From contig NZ_AP027370.1 in assembly GCF_030296055.1 (NCBI RefSeq), forward strand, positions 124,001 through 188,000: 64,000 nucleotides of DNA, in the 5' to 3' direction. How positions within the stretch are numbered: position 1 is the first letter of the stretch; every line of letters begins with the position of its first letter. Shown piece by piece: positions 35,665 to 45,336 of the stretch. This stretch comes from Hydrogenimonas cancrithermarum (GTDB lineage: Bacteria > Campylobacterota > Campylobacteria > Campylobacterales > Hydrogenimonadaceae). The position numbers and the translations under genes are program-made. Under the pieces are notes generated by a model. It saw nothing but the letters and a program-made list of their open reading frames with translations, searched no databases and was not told the origin of the DNA.

Positions 35665-35749
35665 AAACAGTTCCTTGCAAAGAGAAAACGGAATTATCTC
35701 ATAATGAAGTTTTCATTTCCTTGATATCCGATGAAATGGCGAGATTGGA

Positions 35750-35755
35750 TATAAT
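35750..35755 (+). promoter_or_regulatory. -10 box of thiL, predicted leaderless
   Basis: TATAAT preceded by TTGGA ends seven bases before the ATG at 35763, so the predicted start of transcription is the A of the start codon or one base upstream. No ribosome site is present. Confidence 0.45.
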
Positions 35756-35762
35756 CGCATCC

Positions 35763-36584
35763 ATGAACAAAGAAGACTACTTTATCGGCTGTTTTGCCGA
35801 AACTCCTTTCATCGGCGACGATGCGGCCATATTGAACGATATGTGCATCAGTCAGGACGCCTTTTTCGAAAATGTCCATTTCAAACGCGAATGGATGAGC
35901 CTCTACGAGATCGCCAGAAAAGCGATGCTCGTCAACATCTCCGACGCAATCGTGATGAACGGCAGGCCGAAATATGCGCTTCTTACGGTCGCCATTCCCA
36001 AACACTACACCCGCAAAGAGCTCAAAGAGCTCGCCCGCGGCTTTCAGGAAACGGCGGACGCTTTTGGGATCACGATCATCGGTGGCGACACGATTGCCAA
36101 CATCAAGCTCGACATCTCGATTACAATCATGGCCGAATGCAGCCGACCGATTCTGCGAAGCGGCATGAAAGAGGGTGATCTTCTCGCTTACACCGGCAGA
36201 CTGGGAGAGAGCCGGCGCGATCTGCAGAGGTTGCTGCGCGGCGCCTCGGTCAACCCCGGCTCGCGATTCGTCCATCCCGTTCTTCGGGACCGGTTTTTCT
36301 ACAAAGCGGCGCCCTTTATCCGCAGTGCGATGGACATCTCCGACGGGCTCTTCCACGATCTGGAAAAACTGCACCGCGCCAACCGGCTGGGTTTCGACTT
36401 TTTCGTTCCCATTCCCAAACCTGTCGGATGCAGCGGTGAAGAGTTCGAAGTGCTTTTTGCCTTTGATCCGCGCCATGAAAAGAGGATCCGGCATATTGCC
36501 CGACTTACACGCACACCATTGACCGTTTTTGCCAGGGCGGTGCGAAAACCCTATCACAATCTTTGCAGACCAAACCACTTTTAG
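35763..36584 (+). CDS. thiL: thiamine-monophosphate kinase
   Basis: ThiL phosphorylates thiamine monophosphate to the active cofactor. The product of 273 residues begins MNKEDYFIG, then FIGDDAAI, the ATP/Mg-binding aspartate motif; ISDAIVMNG, IIGGDTIAN and AMDISDGLFHDLEKL are further AIR-synthase-superfamily motifs. It is shorter than enterobacterial ThiL, as in other epsilons. ATG 35763 fits family starts and a TATAAT box that would make the mRNA leaderless. truD follows 10 bases after the stop. Confidence 0.88.
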   Translation: MNKEDYFIGCFAETPFIGDDAAILNDMCISQDAFFENVHFKREWMSLYEIARKAMLVNISDAIVMNGRPKYALLTVAIPKHYTRKELKELARGFQETADAFGITIIGGDTIANIKLDISITIMAECSRPILRSGMKEGDLLAYTGRLGESRRDLQRLLRGASVNPGSRFVHPVLRDRFFYKAAPFIRSAMDISDGLFHDLEKLHRANRLGFDFFVPIPKPVGCSGEEFEVLFAFDPRHEKRIRHIARLTRTPLTVFARAVRKPYHNLCRPNHF

Positions 36585-36594
36585 GAACCAAACG

Positions 36595-37683
36595 ATGAAA
36601 TTAGACAGACTCTATCCACTATCGCATGCACCGGTCCATTTTCATTTCAGACAGACACCGGCCGATTTCGTCGTCACCGAGATCCCGCTTTACGAATTCA
36701 GCGGTGAGGGAGAACACCTGATCCTAAGAGTCCGCAAAAAGGCGCTGACGACATGGCAGATGTTGGAGATACTCAGCAGCCATCTGGGAATTCGCGTCCG
36801 CGACTTCGGATACGCGGGACTCAAAGACAAAGATGCGATGACGATCCAGTACATCTCCGTGCACAAAAAGCACGAGGAGGCGCTGAAGAACTTCTCGCAC
36901 GATCAGATCAAAATTCTCGAAACGACCTACCATAATAACAAGCTCCGGATCGGTCATCTCAAAGGAAACCGTTTCTTCATCCGTCTCAAAAAAGTGAGCC
37001 CGACCGATGCGACGAAGATCGGTTCGCTCCTTAAGTGGATTGCCGAAAACGGAATGCCCAACTATTTCGGCTGGCAGCGTTTCGGCCGAGAGGGCGACAA
37101 CTACGAAACGGCGCGCGAGATCATCGAAGGAAAGCGAAAGATGCGTGACAGGAAAAAGCGCGATTTTTTGATGAGCGCCTACCAGTCACATCTTTTCAAC
37201 CTATGGCTGAGCAAACGCATCGAAATTTCGCGCCTCTTCGACGGACTGAAGCCCAAAGAGCTCAAAGATGTCTTTGTCTGGAACGATGAAATCATCCAGG
37301 CCGTCCACAAAGAACCGCATTTTTTCAAACTGCTGCCCGGTGACGTGCTTCAGCATTACCCCCACGGCAAACTCTTCATTGCCGAGGAGTTGCACGAAGA
37401 TGCCGGACGCTTCAAACATCGCGATGTCAGCCCGACGGGTCTTCTGAGCGGGCAGAAGGCGAAGCACGCCACGGGCCTTGCATGGGAAATCGAAAAGGAG
37501 TTCGTGGAAGAGGTTCCGGCCCAGGGCGGCCGTCGCTACGCCTGGATCTGGCCCGAAGGGATCGAGGGCCACTACAAAAAAGAGGAGTGGCACTACGAAC
37601 TTCACTTCACGCTCCCCAAAGGAAGCTACGCGACCGTCATGCTCGAAATGATCGCCAACCGGGAGGTAAGGGGAAGAGGGTAA
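36595..37683 (+). CDS. truD: tRNA pseudouridine(13) synthase
   Basis: A 362-residue member of the TruD family that makes pseudouridine 13 in tRNA-Glu and others. The family motif GYAGLKDKDAMTIQYIS includes catalytic Asp80 in the same position as in E. coli; NYFGWQRFGREGDN and the TruD insertion region follow. The ATG at 36595 has AGGA eight bases upstream; the longer frame has no support. Together with thiL it forms a two-gene unit. Confidence 0.93.
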   Translation: MKLDRLYPLSHAPVHFHFRQTPADFVVTEIPLYEFSGEGEHLILRVRKKALTTWQMLEILSSHLGIRVRDFGYAGLKDKDAMTIQYISVHKKHEEALKNFSHDQIKILETTYHNNKLRIGHLKGNRFFIRLKKVSPTDATKIGSLLKWIAENGMPNYFGWQRFGREGDNYETAREIIEGKRKMRDRKKRDFLMSAYQSHLFNLWLSKRIEISRLFDGLKPKELKDVFVWNDEIIQAVHKEPHFFKLLPGDVLQHYPHGKLFIAEELHEDAGRFKHRDVSPTGLLSGQKAKHATGLAWEIEKEFVEEVPAQGGRRYAWIWPEGIEGHYKKEEWHYELHFTLPKGSYATVMLEMIANREVRGRG

Positions 37684-37879
37684 TGACGAACCTGCTTCTC
37701 TTTTCCGATCGAAAAACCCTCTCCTCTCCATGATACGGAGGCTTCATCCCTGATCGTCCAGCCCATCTCCCTGTCGGTCTCGTTGAAAAAACGATAGAGG
37801 CCGTTGCACTTTCTCCCTTCCTCTTTTTTAACCAAAACCCAAAGACACAGAATGCAACAAATATGCAACATTTGGATTT

Positions 37880-37885
37880 TATAAT
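37880..37885 (+). promoter_or_regulatory. -10 box of the outer-membrane protein gene
   Basis: TATAAT 21 bases before the ATG, with an AAGGAGG ribosome site between. Just upstream the octamer ATGCAACA is repeated 11 bases apart (37852 and 37863), a possible activator site. The rest of the 222-base gap after truD shows nothing recognisable. Confidence 0.5.
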
Positions 37886-37905
37886 GTTGAAAAAAGGAGG
37901 AATGC

Positions 37906-38511
37906 ATGAAAAAATCGACACTTGCCTTCTCTATGCTTTGTATCTTGTCCACTGTGGCAAATGCGGGAGATGGGAATGTAGAACGGGAAGAGACGATGAG
38001 TGCACGGACCGCCCAAACGCGTCCGTTTTATGTAGGTATCGGAGTGGGGCAGGGATTCGTCTACGACGATACGACCGATGAGGAGATGAAGAGCCGTACG
38101 TTGTTGCTTCAAGCAGGCTACCAGTACAACCGTTATTTCGCTCTCGAAGGGAGATATACATACGGTTTCACCATGTCATACGACCCGGGTCGCACGAACA
38201 ACAGTTCCAGCGATTACGACGGGGATTTCTGGAGCTGGGGGATCTATCTGAAACCTTCGTATCCAATCGACAGATTCAGTCTCTACGCACTACTGGGCTA
38301 CGGTGGCGTCATGCTCGAGAGCCTGGAGGGTGGAGACGCTTATGAAAGCGGTTTTCAATGGGGTGTAGGCGCCGCATATTCCATCTCGGAGAATCTCTCT
38401 TTTTTCGCGGATTATGTGCGTCTTTACGACGATACCGGGTTCGACTACAGAGCGAAACTCGATGATGTGAAATCCGATACGTGGGCTGTGGGCCTTTCGT
38501 ATAAATTTTGA
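37906..38511 (+). CDS. outer-membrane beta-barrel protein (OmpW/OmpA-barrel-like)
   Basis: A 201-residue protein with a signal peptide (cleavage after ANA, near residue 21). Alternating aromatic strands (PFYVGIGVGQGFVYD, LLLQAGYQYNRYFALEGRYTY, FQWGVGAAYSISENLSFFA) and a C-terminal strand ending in Phe (WAVGLSYKF) are the marks of an eight-stranded outer-membrane barrel inserted by BamA. AAGGAGG precedes the ATG, suggesting high expression. It is 15 bases before the large lipoprotein and probably cotranscribed. Confidence 0.87.
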   Translation: MKKSTLAFSMLCILSTVANAGDGNVEREETMSARTAQTRPFYVGIGVGQGFVYDDTTDEEMKSRTLLLQAGYQYNRYFALEGRYTYGFTMSYDPGRTNNSSSDYDGDFWSWGIYLKPSYPIDRFSLYALLGYGGVMLESLEGGDAYESGFQWGVGAAYSISENLSFFADYVRLYDDTGFDYRAKLDDVKSDTWAVGLSYKF

Positions 38512-38526
38512 TGGTAAGGAAAGAAA

Positions 38527-41500
38527 ATGGGACAGTTTAATTTCAAAACGCTTATAACGGTTTTTTCGGTCTCTGCAACGATATTGATCGGCGGGTGCGG
38601 CTCCACCGGCACGAAATCGGATCACCAGCTCGTGGGTGGCGACAATCCATCGGTACCAACCATGTATACGATTGGCGGAACCTCCACCAATGTAAAAGGA
38701 GATGTCGTACTTCAGAACAACGGTGGGGACGACCTCACGGTCCATGCGGGTGACAACTCTTTCACGTTCGCCACACCGATGAGGGAGGGGAGCGGTTACA
38801 ATGTCACCATCCTCTCCGCTCCCACGGATCAGGACTGTACACTCTCCAACGCCAGTGGAACGGTTGCAAATTCCGATGTCACGGACATCACGCTTACCTG
38901 TGTCGACAAGAGCTATACGGTCGGTGGAACACTCGCCGGCCTCGACAGCGGCAATGATGTCGTACTGCAAAACAACGGTGGGGACAACCTCTCCCTGCAC
39001 GCCGATGGCACTTTCACCTTCGCTACGGCACTCCATACGGGGGAGCGTTACAACGTCACGGTCCAGACGCAGCCTGTGGGACAGGAGTGCAGCGTCGAAA
39101 ACGGCAGCGGTACGATCGTATCTTCCAACGTCACCGATATCAAAGTGACTTGTAACGACCTGACCAGTGTCGCACAGCTCGGTTATCTGGCTGGAGCCGA
39201 AGTCAAAATCTACGAAGTCGCAAGTGATGGAACGAAAACGCTCCTCTTCACCGAAACGACAAGCGAAGGGGATATTTCCACGAGCGGGCGGTTCGACGGC
39301 CATGCGGCGGATCTGGAAGATGGAAAGTGGTATCTCTACGAAGTGAGCGGCGGCAACGATATCGATGCCGACGACGACGGTTCGCTCGACACTACACCCA
39401 CGATCAACCGTGGAGTCGTCCACCTCTTCGCGAAAGGGAGCGACATTCGTGAGCACGGTTATGTACGCGTTACGATGGTGTCGGACGTTCTTTATCAGAA
39501 ATTCTGGCACGAAATCGCCACCAACCCCTATGCCATCGCCGAATCGGAATGGCAAGAGACTTTCGCGAAAATCATCGGCGAAGATCTCGACGGAGACGGG
39601 GCCGTCGGGTGGAGCGACGTGCTGGGTTTCGACCCCGTCTCGCACAAAAAGAAAATGCGTTACGCCTACCGATTGCGGCAGGCGGAGATCCTCGGCGAGA
39701 TCCACGCCGGCAACGGGTTTTACGAAGTGGGGGGACTCTTCTCTCTGGGCAGTCTCGGGGCGATCGATATGGTCAGTGAGATCGGCAACAACCATGACAT
39801 CCGGTTTGGCCGCGACGGCAGCCGACTCTATCTGACAGGGTATCAGGGAAATGAGAGGGGATTTTACATTCTCGATCTCGAACCCGATGCCTCCCACGCG
39901 GCGACCATGGCCGAAAAGGTGATCATCGACGAAGCCCGGGGGTTCGCCCTTTCATCCGACGAAAAGATCGCCTACGTAGCGGCGGGTGACGGCGGTGTCA
40001 AACGGGTGGACCTCTCCGTTTCGCCCGCTGCCGTCGGCGATTTGAACACGACCCTGGGTAACGCCCGGATCGTCGCCGTTTCTCCCGACGGAACCGCCCT
40101 CTATGTCGCCACCAAGGAGAAAATCTTCCTGCTCGACGCCGCCACGGGTGCCTCGCTGGGTTCGGCGCCTCTGGACGAAAACGTCAAGCAGCTGGTGCCG
40201 GATGCAGAGACGAAACGGCTTCTCGCCCTTTCGGGGTACGCCTCCTCCAGGCTGCAGGTCTACGACCTCTCCGATCCGGCCAATCCGGCGCGAAGTTACA
40301 CGCCGCTGGGCTTGGAGACCCACCGGTTCGCCTACTGCCGCGACGGTGCCAAAGCCTACATCGCGCTGGCCGGAGTACGGGAGAGCCATGCCGCCATCGA
40401 AATTGTGGATTTGACCGACCCGGCCGATCCCCAACCCCTCGGATCGTTCGCCAGCAGCGAAATGATCGGGAGCACCCAGCCCTTCTTCAGCGGCATCGCC
40501 TTCGCACCCGGCTGCAACAGGCTCTACACCTCGGGCCCGGGGGACTACATCGCACGCAACCTGACGGCGTTCGACGTCACGGACAAAAGCGCCCCGAAGG
40601 TGTTGGCGACATACACCCGTAGGAACATTAGCTACGATCATATCGTCCTCTCGCCCGACGGAAGCCTGATCGCCGGAATCAACGACTATCACCAACCTTC
40701 CGTCGTCGCGATCGAGGATCTGAACAAAAGCCGCATTCTCGGCACCAATGTCATTAGAGGGGGGATCATCGCCCTCAAGAAGGATGAAAGCCACCTCTAC
40801 CTGGCCAATTACAACAACTTTTTCGTCTACGACACAAGCCGCCGACCTGCCATCGACGGCAACGAAACGATCCTCGCGACGCTATCTTATGGCGGCGCAT
40901 ACCCCGGGGCCATTGCCCTTTCAGACGACGAGAGCCGTGCCTACGTCACCACCCGCGACAATGGCCTGGTGATCGTCGACCTGAACGAAACGAACCTGCA
41001 TGTGGTCGCCCAGACCGGCAAGACGGCACTCGGGGGCGAAGCGAAGGCACTTGCTCTCTCCGAAGATGGCAAATATGCCTATGTTGGCACCTGGAACCAC
41101 CTGCTCAAGGTCGTGAAGATCGATGACGAATCGAACGTGACGGTGGTCGGTTCGCTCGATCTGGAAAACGGCCAGTGCCTCGACATGGCTTTCGACGACA
41201 CGCGAAAGATACTTCATGTGGCCTGCGCGGGCGGAGGGGTCTATGTGGTCGACCTCTCGTCACCGGCAGATCCCGTCAAACGGTCGGAGTATACCGAGGG
41301 AGCATCCAACCTCAAAAACGTGGCACTCTCGCCCGACGGCAAAACACTCTATGTAGCCTACAACCGATCCACAGACGCCCTGGTCGTACTGGATACGAGC
41401 GATCCCGACGCTCCCGCCGTCGTGGCCCGGTCTGGCACCGATTTCGAGCTCAAGCCCCAAGAGACGCTTCTCTCTCCCGACGGGCGGCGCCTCTATGTCG

Positions 41501-41688
41501 CCGACCAGGGCTACTACAGCGGCTACGAAGCCAAGATTGTCGATGTGGAAGATCGCGAACACCCCCGGCTGATCGGACGGCTGCCCCACACCAACCGAAG
41601 CAGCAACGGGCTCGCCCTCGGCGGCGACGGCTCGCGGCTCTACGTGGGCGGTGGAAGCGGCGTGCTGCTGCTCGACGTTCGGGAGTGA
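38527..41688 (+). CDS. large lipoprotein with two Ig-like repeats and a beta-propeller-like region
   Basis: A 1,053-residue lipoprotein (signal ends LIGGC, Cys24). Two tandem modules of about 77 residues follow, each with YTVGGT/YTIGGT, DVVLQNNGGD, FTFAT and a cysteine pair (CTLSNASGT...LTC; CSVENGSGT...VTC). Residues around 245-380 form a separate domain. From about residue 400 the protein is made of repeated ALSPDGxxLYV / VVDLSDPADP blades, a YVTN/LVIVD-like beta-propeller. It should be displayed on the outer membrane or cell surface and bind a ligand or partner; function unknown. A strong hairpin follows. Confidence 0.82.
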   Translation: MGQFNFKTLITVFSVSATILIGGCGSTGTKSDHQLVGGDNPSVPTMYTIGGTSTNVKGDVVLQNNGGDDLTVHAGDNSFTFATPMREGSGYNVTILSAPTDQDCTLSNASGTVANSDVTDITLTCVDKSYTVGGTLAGLDSGNDVVLQNNGGDNLSLHADGTFTFATALHTGERYNVTVQTQPVGQECSVENGSGTIVSSNVTDIKVTCNDLTSVAQLGYLAGAEVKIYEVASDGTKTLLFTETTSEGDISTSGRFDGHAADLEDGKWYLYEVSGGNDIDADDDGSLDTTPTINRGVVHLFAKGSDIREHGYVRVTMVSDVLYQKFWHEIATNPYAIAESEWQETFAKIIGEDLDGDGAVGWSDVLGFDPVSHKKKMRYAYRLRQAEILGEIHAGNGFYEVGGLFSLGSLGAIDMVSEIGNNHDIRFGRDGSRLYLTGYQGNERGFYILDLEPDASHAATMAEKVIIDEARGFALSSDEKIAYVAAGDGGVKRVDLSVSPAAVGDLNTTLGNARIVAVSPDGTALYVATKEKIFLLDAATGASLGSAPLDENVKQLVPDAETKRLLALSGYASSRLQVYDLSDPANPARSYTPLGLETHRFAYCRDGAKAYIALAGVRESHAAIEIVDLTDPADPQPLGSFASSEMIGSTQPFFSGIAFAPGCNRLYTSGPGDYIARNLTAFDVTDKSAPKVLATYTRRNISYDHIVLSPDGSLIAGINDYHQPSVVAIEDLNKSRILGTNVIRGGIIALKKDESHLYLANYNNFFVYDTSRRPAIDGNETILATLSYGGAYPGAIALSDDESRAYVTTRDNGLVIVDLNETNLHVVAQTGKTALGGEAKALALSEDGKYAYVGTWNHLLKVVKIDDESNVTVVGSLDLENGQCLDMAFDDTRKILHVACAGGGVYVVDLSSPADPVKRSEYTEGASNLKNVALSPDGKTLYVAYNRSTDALVVLDTSDPDAPAVVARSGTDFELKPQETLLSPDGRRLYVADQGYYSGYEAKIVDVEDREHPRLIGRLPHTNRSSNGLALGGDGSRLYVGGGSGVLLLDVRE

Positions 41689-41692
41689 GCGC

Positions 41693-41725
41693 AACCTTTT
41701 CCGGTCCAGGACCGGAAAAAGGGTT
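41693..41725 (+). terminator. hairpin after the propeller lipoprotein
   Basis: A long stem (arms from AACC TTTTCCGGTCC and its complement GGACCGGAAAAAGGGTT) begins six bases after the stop. The A- and T-rich arm ends on both sides would allow termination. The next gene starts 90 bases later. Confidence 0.7.
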
Positions 41726-41815
41726 ACCCGTATGTTCACCTGTGGGTAGGAGAGTCTTTTTGGCTTTTTCTCATGCCGACATGCTAAAATATGGCATCAG
41801 CAACAGGTGGAAACA

Positions 41816-44179
41816 ATGCAAAATTTCGAAACGTTCGCGAAACAAGAGATGATCGGGCAGGAGAGAGCCTTGGGGTTTCTCTCTCCTGTCGTCGAAAGGG
41901 TGGGGCGGCTTAGGCTGTTCGATGGTGTCGAAGGGCTCATCACACTGGCCGGGCCGCCGGCATGTGGCAAAAATTTCGCGGCGAAACTCATCGGACGCTA
42001 CCTCCAGCGCGAGATACTCGTACTTCATATGGGAGAATACGCTTTTTCGGACGATATCGGCCGTCTTGTCGGAAAAGAGGGGGTTCTGGAAAAGTGGATC
42101 GCGGAACATCCCAACGGTGTCGTGATCTGTGAAGATATCGACAAGGCGGACCATTCGATCCAACGGACACTCGCCAGCATCGTCGCAGACGGTGCACCCG
42201 ACGATGTCAGACGCTACCGGCAATCACTCTTTCTCTTCACTTTTACGCTCGGCGATCCCGCATGGTATGAAAAAAAGTTCGTCGACAGCTATTATGAAAA
42301 CCCGCTTTTGAGGCAGGGGAAGTTTTTCGAAGAGATCGCCAAGGTCGCATCACACGATGAAGATGGAAACCTCATATCCCTCTTCGACGCACAGATTCTC
42401 ACGGTACTGAGTGAAGGTGACCTCGCACTCTTCTATGCTCTGGATATCAAAGCACTTTGGCAGATAAGCGAGCGCATACTGCAACGGACCGTCAGCCGGC
42501 TCAATGCCGTCACCCTGACCCAAATCGAAATAAAATCGCCCGAAACTCTGGCACTCGGGCTTCTGCTCGGTTTCTCCCCCTACCTCAATGCCAAGCGTAT
42601 CGCTCACAAGCTTCCCGCACTTCTTGCCGACAGACTCTTGTTAAGCTGTGAAGGTGCCGAAACGTGTCGATTCAACGTCTCGGCAAAAGCCGAAAAATGG
42701 ATGCGGAGCTTTTTCGATCTCTCGTTCGATCTGAAATATTTCGTCAAATTCGAACGCCGTTTCGAACTCACATGGAAAGTGCAGAAGAGAAAGAACAGTG
42801 TCAGCGTAACGCTCGATTCGCTCCGTGAAGTCGAAACGCAAAAGCCGGACCAGAGAACCGCCTATGCCGACAGGCTCGCCATCAAGGCGTCCCATATAGG
42901 ATTCAAGGATGTAGCGGGGCAGGTTAGAGTCAAAAAGGAGCTCAAGTCGATTATCGAAGTCCTTCAAAACGAAAAAGGGTTGAGACATTTTCATATCTCT
43001 CTTCCCAAAGGACTGCTCCTCTACGGCCCGGAAGGAGTTGGCAAGACGATGCTCGTCAAAGCTTTCGCGAAAGAAGCGGGGTTGCCTTATATCTATCTGC
43101 GCAACATCGATCTTTTCGACGAATTGTTGATTCAGGAAGTGTATGCCAGGGCACGTATCGCGGCACCCGTCATCGTCGTGCTCGAAGGCGTCGACACAAA
43201 AGGTGTCGTCGATGGAAACTACACCCATATCCCCACGGGTGTCCTGTGCGAGATGATCGACCATGTGCCGTCCGAGCCCGACAACTATATTTTTACCGTC
43301 GCGACAGCCAGAGAGATCGAAGAGGTCCCGGAAGACCTGACCCATCCGGGACGTATCGACCAGAGTGTCGAGGTCCCGGAACTCGATCGTGAAGCGCGTC
43401 GCTTCTTCGCGAAGAAGATACTCGAAAAACCGCATGAAGAGGGGATCGACATCGACCGTATCACCCGTTACATGACGGGAATGAACGGCTACGAGCTTGG
43501 ACGCATCGCCAAAGAGGCGGCACTCGACGCCTTGAGAGCGGGCAAAGAGAAGCTGACCGAAGCCATCATCATCGACCGAATCAACACGATCAAATATGGC
43601 CACAAACTCGAAAAGAAGCGGTTTAAGAACTTCGAAGAGGACTTGAAAAAGAGTGCCTGGCACGAAGCGGCGCATGCCGTCACCTCGCTACGGCTGCTTC
43701 CCGATGTGGAGATCGAGCAGGTCACAGTGATCCCGAGAAGCGAAGCCCTCGGCTTGGTCTCCTACATGCAAGACGCCATCGAGACCAACATGAGCAAAGA
43801 GGACATCGAAGGCAACATCGCCGTTCTGCTGGCGGGACGCCTGGCGACGATCAAAAAATTCGGCAAAGAGAAGGGACTCGAAACCGGTGCCTACAACGAT
43901 TTGCAAGAGGCATCGCTCTATGCTTACAGTGCCGTGGCACAGTTCGGCATGGATGAGGAGCTTTTGAATATCAGTATCGAACTACTGCTTCAAAACATCA
44001 ACAACAATCTTTTTAAAGAGAAGATCGAATCACGTATCGCCCACTGGATCGAAAAGGGGACGAAGCGTGCCGAAGCGGTCATCGAAAAAGAGTGGAAAAC
44101 AATCGAAAAGATCGCCAAAAAGCTGCTGAAAGAGGAGGTCATCGAAGGCAGCGAGCTGAAGGAGATGGTGAAGGGATGA
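41816..44179 (+). CDS. soluble Clp-like AAA + FtsH-like AAA/M41 metalloprotease fusion
   Basis: A 787-residue protein without membrane helices. Residues 1-180 look like a Clp D2-type AAA module: Walker A-like GPPACGKN (46-53) and VVICEDIDKAD (102-112) where Clp has DEIEKAH. Residues about 370-590 are an FtsH-like AAA domain with Walker A GPEGVGKT (403-410), but Walker B reads VIVVLEGVD, so the DE pair is Glu-Gly, and the arginine-finger region is HPGRID. Residues 600-787 are an M41 zinc protease with HEAAH (616-620) and third ligand Asp695 (GAYNDLQEA). It resembles the soluble second FtsH homologue of Helicobacter (HP0286) but with an added N-terminal module. Start ATG 41816 has GGTGGA upstream. 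Confidence 0.88.
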   Translation: MQNFETFAKQEMIGQERALGFLSPVVERVGRLRLFDGVEGLITLAGPPACGKNFAAKLIGRYLQREILVLHMGEYAFSDDIGRLVGKEGVLEKWIAEHPNGVVICEDIDKADHSIQRTLASIVADGAPDDVRRYRQSLFLFTFTLGDPAWYEKKFVDSYYENPLLRQGKFFEEIAKVASHDEDGNLISLFDAQILTVLSEGDLALFYALDIKALWQISERILQRTVSRLNAVTLTQIEIKSPETLALGLLLGFSPYLNAKRIAHKLPALLADRLLLSCEGAETCRFNVSAKAEKWMRSFFDLSFDLKYFVKFERRFELTWKVQKRKNSVSVTLDSLREVETQKPDQRTAYADRLAIKASHIGFKDVAGQVRVKKELKSIIEVLQNEKGLRHFHISLPKGLLLYGPEGVGKTMLVKAFAKEAGLPYIYLRNIDLFDELLIQEVYARARIAAPVIVVLEGVDTKGVVDGNYTHIPTGVLCEMIDHVPSEPDNYIFTVATAREIEEVPEDLTHPGRIDQSVEVPELDREARRFFAKKILEKPHEEGIDIDRITRYMTGMNGYELGRIAKEAALDALRAGKEKLTEAIIIDRINTIKYGHKLEKKRFKNFEEDLKKSAWHEAAHAVTSLRLLPDVEIEQVTVIPRSEALGLVSYMQDAIETNMSKEDIEGNIAVLLAGRLATIKKFGKEKGLETGAYNDLQEASLYAYSAVAQFGMDEELLNISIELLLQNINNNLFKEKIESRIAHWIEKGTKRAEAVIEKEWKTIEKIAKKLLKEEVIEGSELKEMVKG

Positions 44180-44307
44180 GGGTGTGATTTTTATAAAGAA
44201 CATTTTTTAATAAGGTGATCGGGAAAATATACAGAATTCAAAATTCAAGCCCTCATTTGACTTTGACCCCATTTGACTTCGACTCGAAACGAAGCGTGTT
44301 TTGAGCT

Positions 44308-45231
44308 CTACTCATTCTCAAAATAATCCGAATCGAGTTTTTTGATCTCATATATCCCGACAGTAGTTACTCCGACATTATGTTCGACCATGAGTTTCGC
44401 CAGGCGCTCGCCATCAATGAGAATTATTTTCGATTCAATACGCGAGACATATTTTATCGCTTCTTTTGTAAATGATGACGTCGTGATAAATACACCCTTT
44501 TTAGCACGCTGGCCCTGCAAAGCTCCTGCAAATTTCTGAATTTCAGGGCGGCCAACTGTACCCTCACTCCAGCGCTTTGCTTGAATATAAATGACATCCA
44601 ATCCAAGCCGGTCTTCATTGATGATGCCGTCAATGCCGCCATCCCCGCTTTTCCCGAGTGCCTTTCCGGCATCTTGGCGGCTTCCTCCATATCCCATTTT
44701 TACAAGTAAATCGACAACCAAACGTTCAAAAAACGAAGGGGATGCCTCTTTGACAACATTGATCACTTCTGATTCAAGAGCTGATCGAAGCAATTTATAC
44801 GCTTCTGCAAGAGAATCTTCCGGGGTTAAGTCGGAATCTTGTCCTGTAGATATTTCTATTTGGGCATCGTTTTCGCTTTTTGTCTTTTTTCGCTTTTTGA
44901 ACTCAATAAACTCGGGATACTGTTCAAGGACAGATACATCTATTTTGACTGGATTTGTGCTGAGCAATTCCAGTCCTTTTGGAGTAATGGTGAAAAAGCC
45001 TCTTCTTGGCGATTCGAGCAGACCTGCTTGTTTGAGATATGAACGTGCCCAGCCAACACGATTGTTAAAAACAGGTTGACTTCCGCTAGGAAGAAGCTCG
45101 TTTCTTTCTTCAGCCGTTAAATTGAATTCATTCGCCAATTCTTCCACTGCTTGACTGAATTTGTGTTCCTTGCCGTCTGAGGCCAATTTTAGAAGTGGTA
45201 ACATAATTGTTTGATAATTTGGTATAGCCAC
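44308..45231 (-). CDS. mrr: Mrr-family type IV restriction endonuclease
   Basis: A 307-residue Mrr-like nuclease that would cut methylated DNA. The N-terminal Mrr_N winged helix starts VAIPNYQTIMLPLL. The C-terminal PD-(D/E)XK domain has GDGGIDGIINEDRLG followed by VIYIQAKRW, the D-QxK active site. GTG 45231 gives the family length; the longer frame begins with TTG and lacks family similarity. The gene stands alone between two repeat-like segments, in the accessory region that also holds HepT/MntA. Confidence 0.9.
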   Translation of the reverse strand: MAIPNYQTIMLPLLKLASDGKEHKFSQAVEELANEFNLTAEERNELLPSGSQPVFNNRVGWARSYLKQAGLLESPRRGFFTITPKGLELLSTNPVKIDVSVLEQYPEFIEFKKRKKTKSENDAQIEISTGQDSDLTPEDSLAEAYKLLRSALESEVINVVKEASPSFFERLVVDLLVKMGYGGSRQDAGKALGKSGDGGIDGIINEDRLGLDVIYIQAKRWSEGTVGRPEIQKFAGALQGQRAKKGVFITTSSFTKEAIKYVSRIESKIILIDGERLAKLMVEHNVGVTTVGIYEIKKLDSDYFENE

Positions 45232-45336
45232 AGTTCTAAATATCCCTTTTAATCTATAGATAATTTTTTTAAATCCAATATTACTCAATAAAAACTTAAA
45301 TAAGTGAGTAAGGGAGAGGGTAAAAGAGAACTATAG

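Noticed and set aside
38290-39897. 535-codon reverse-strand frame
   Set aside because: It lies opposite the barrel and propeller lipoprotein genes, and its conceptual sequence has no protein-like motif or ribosome site.
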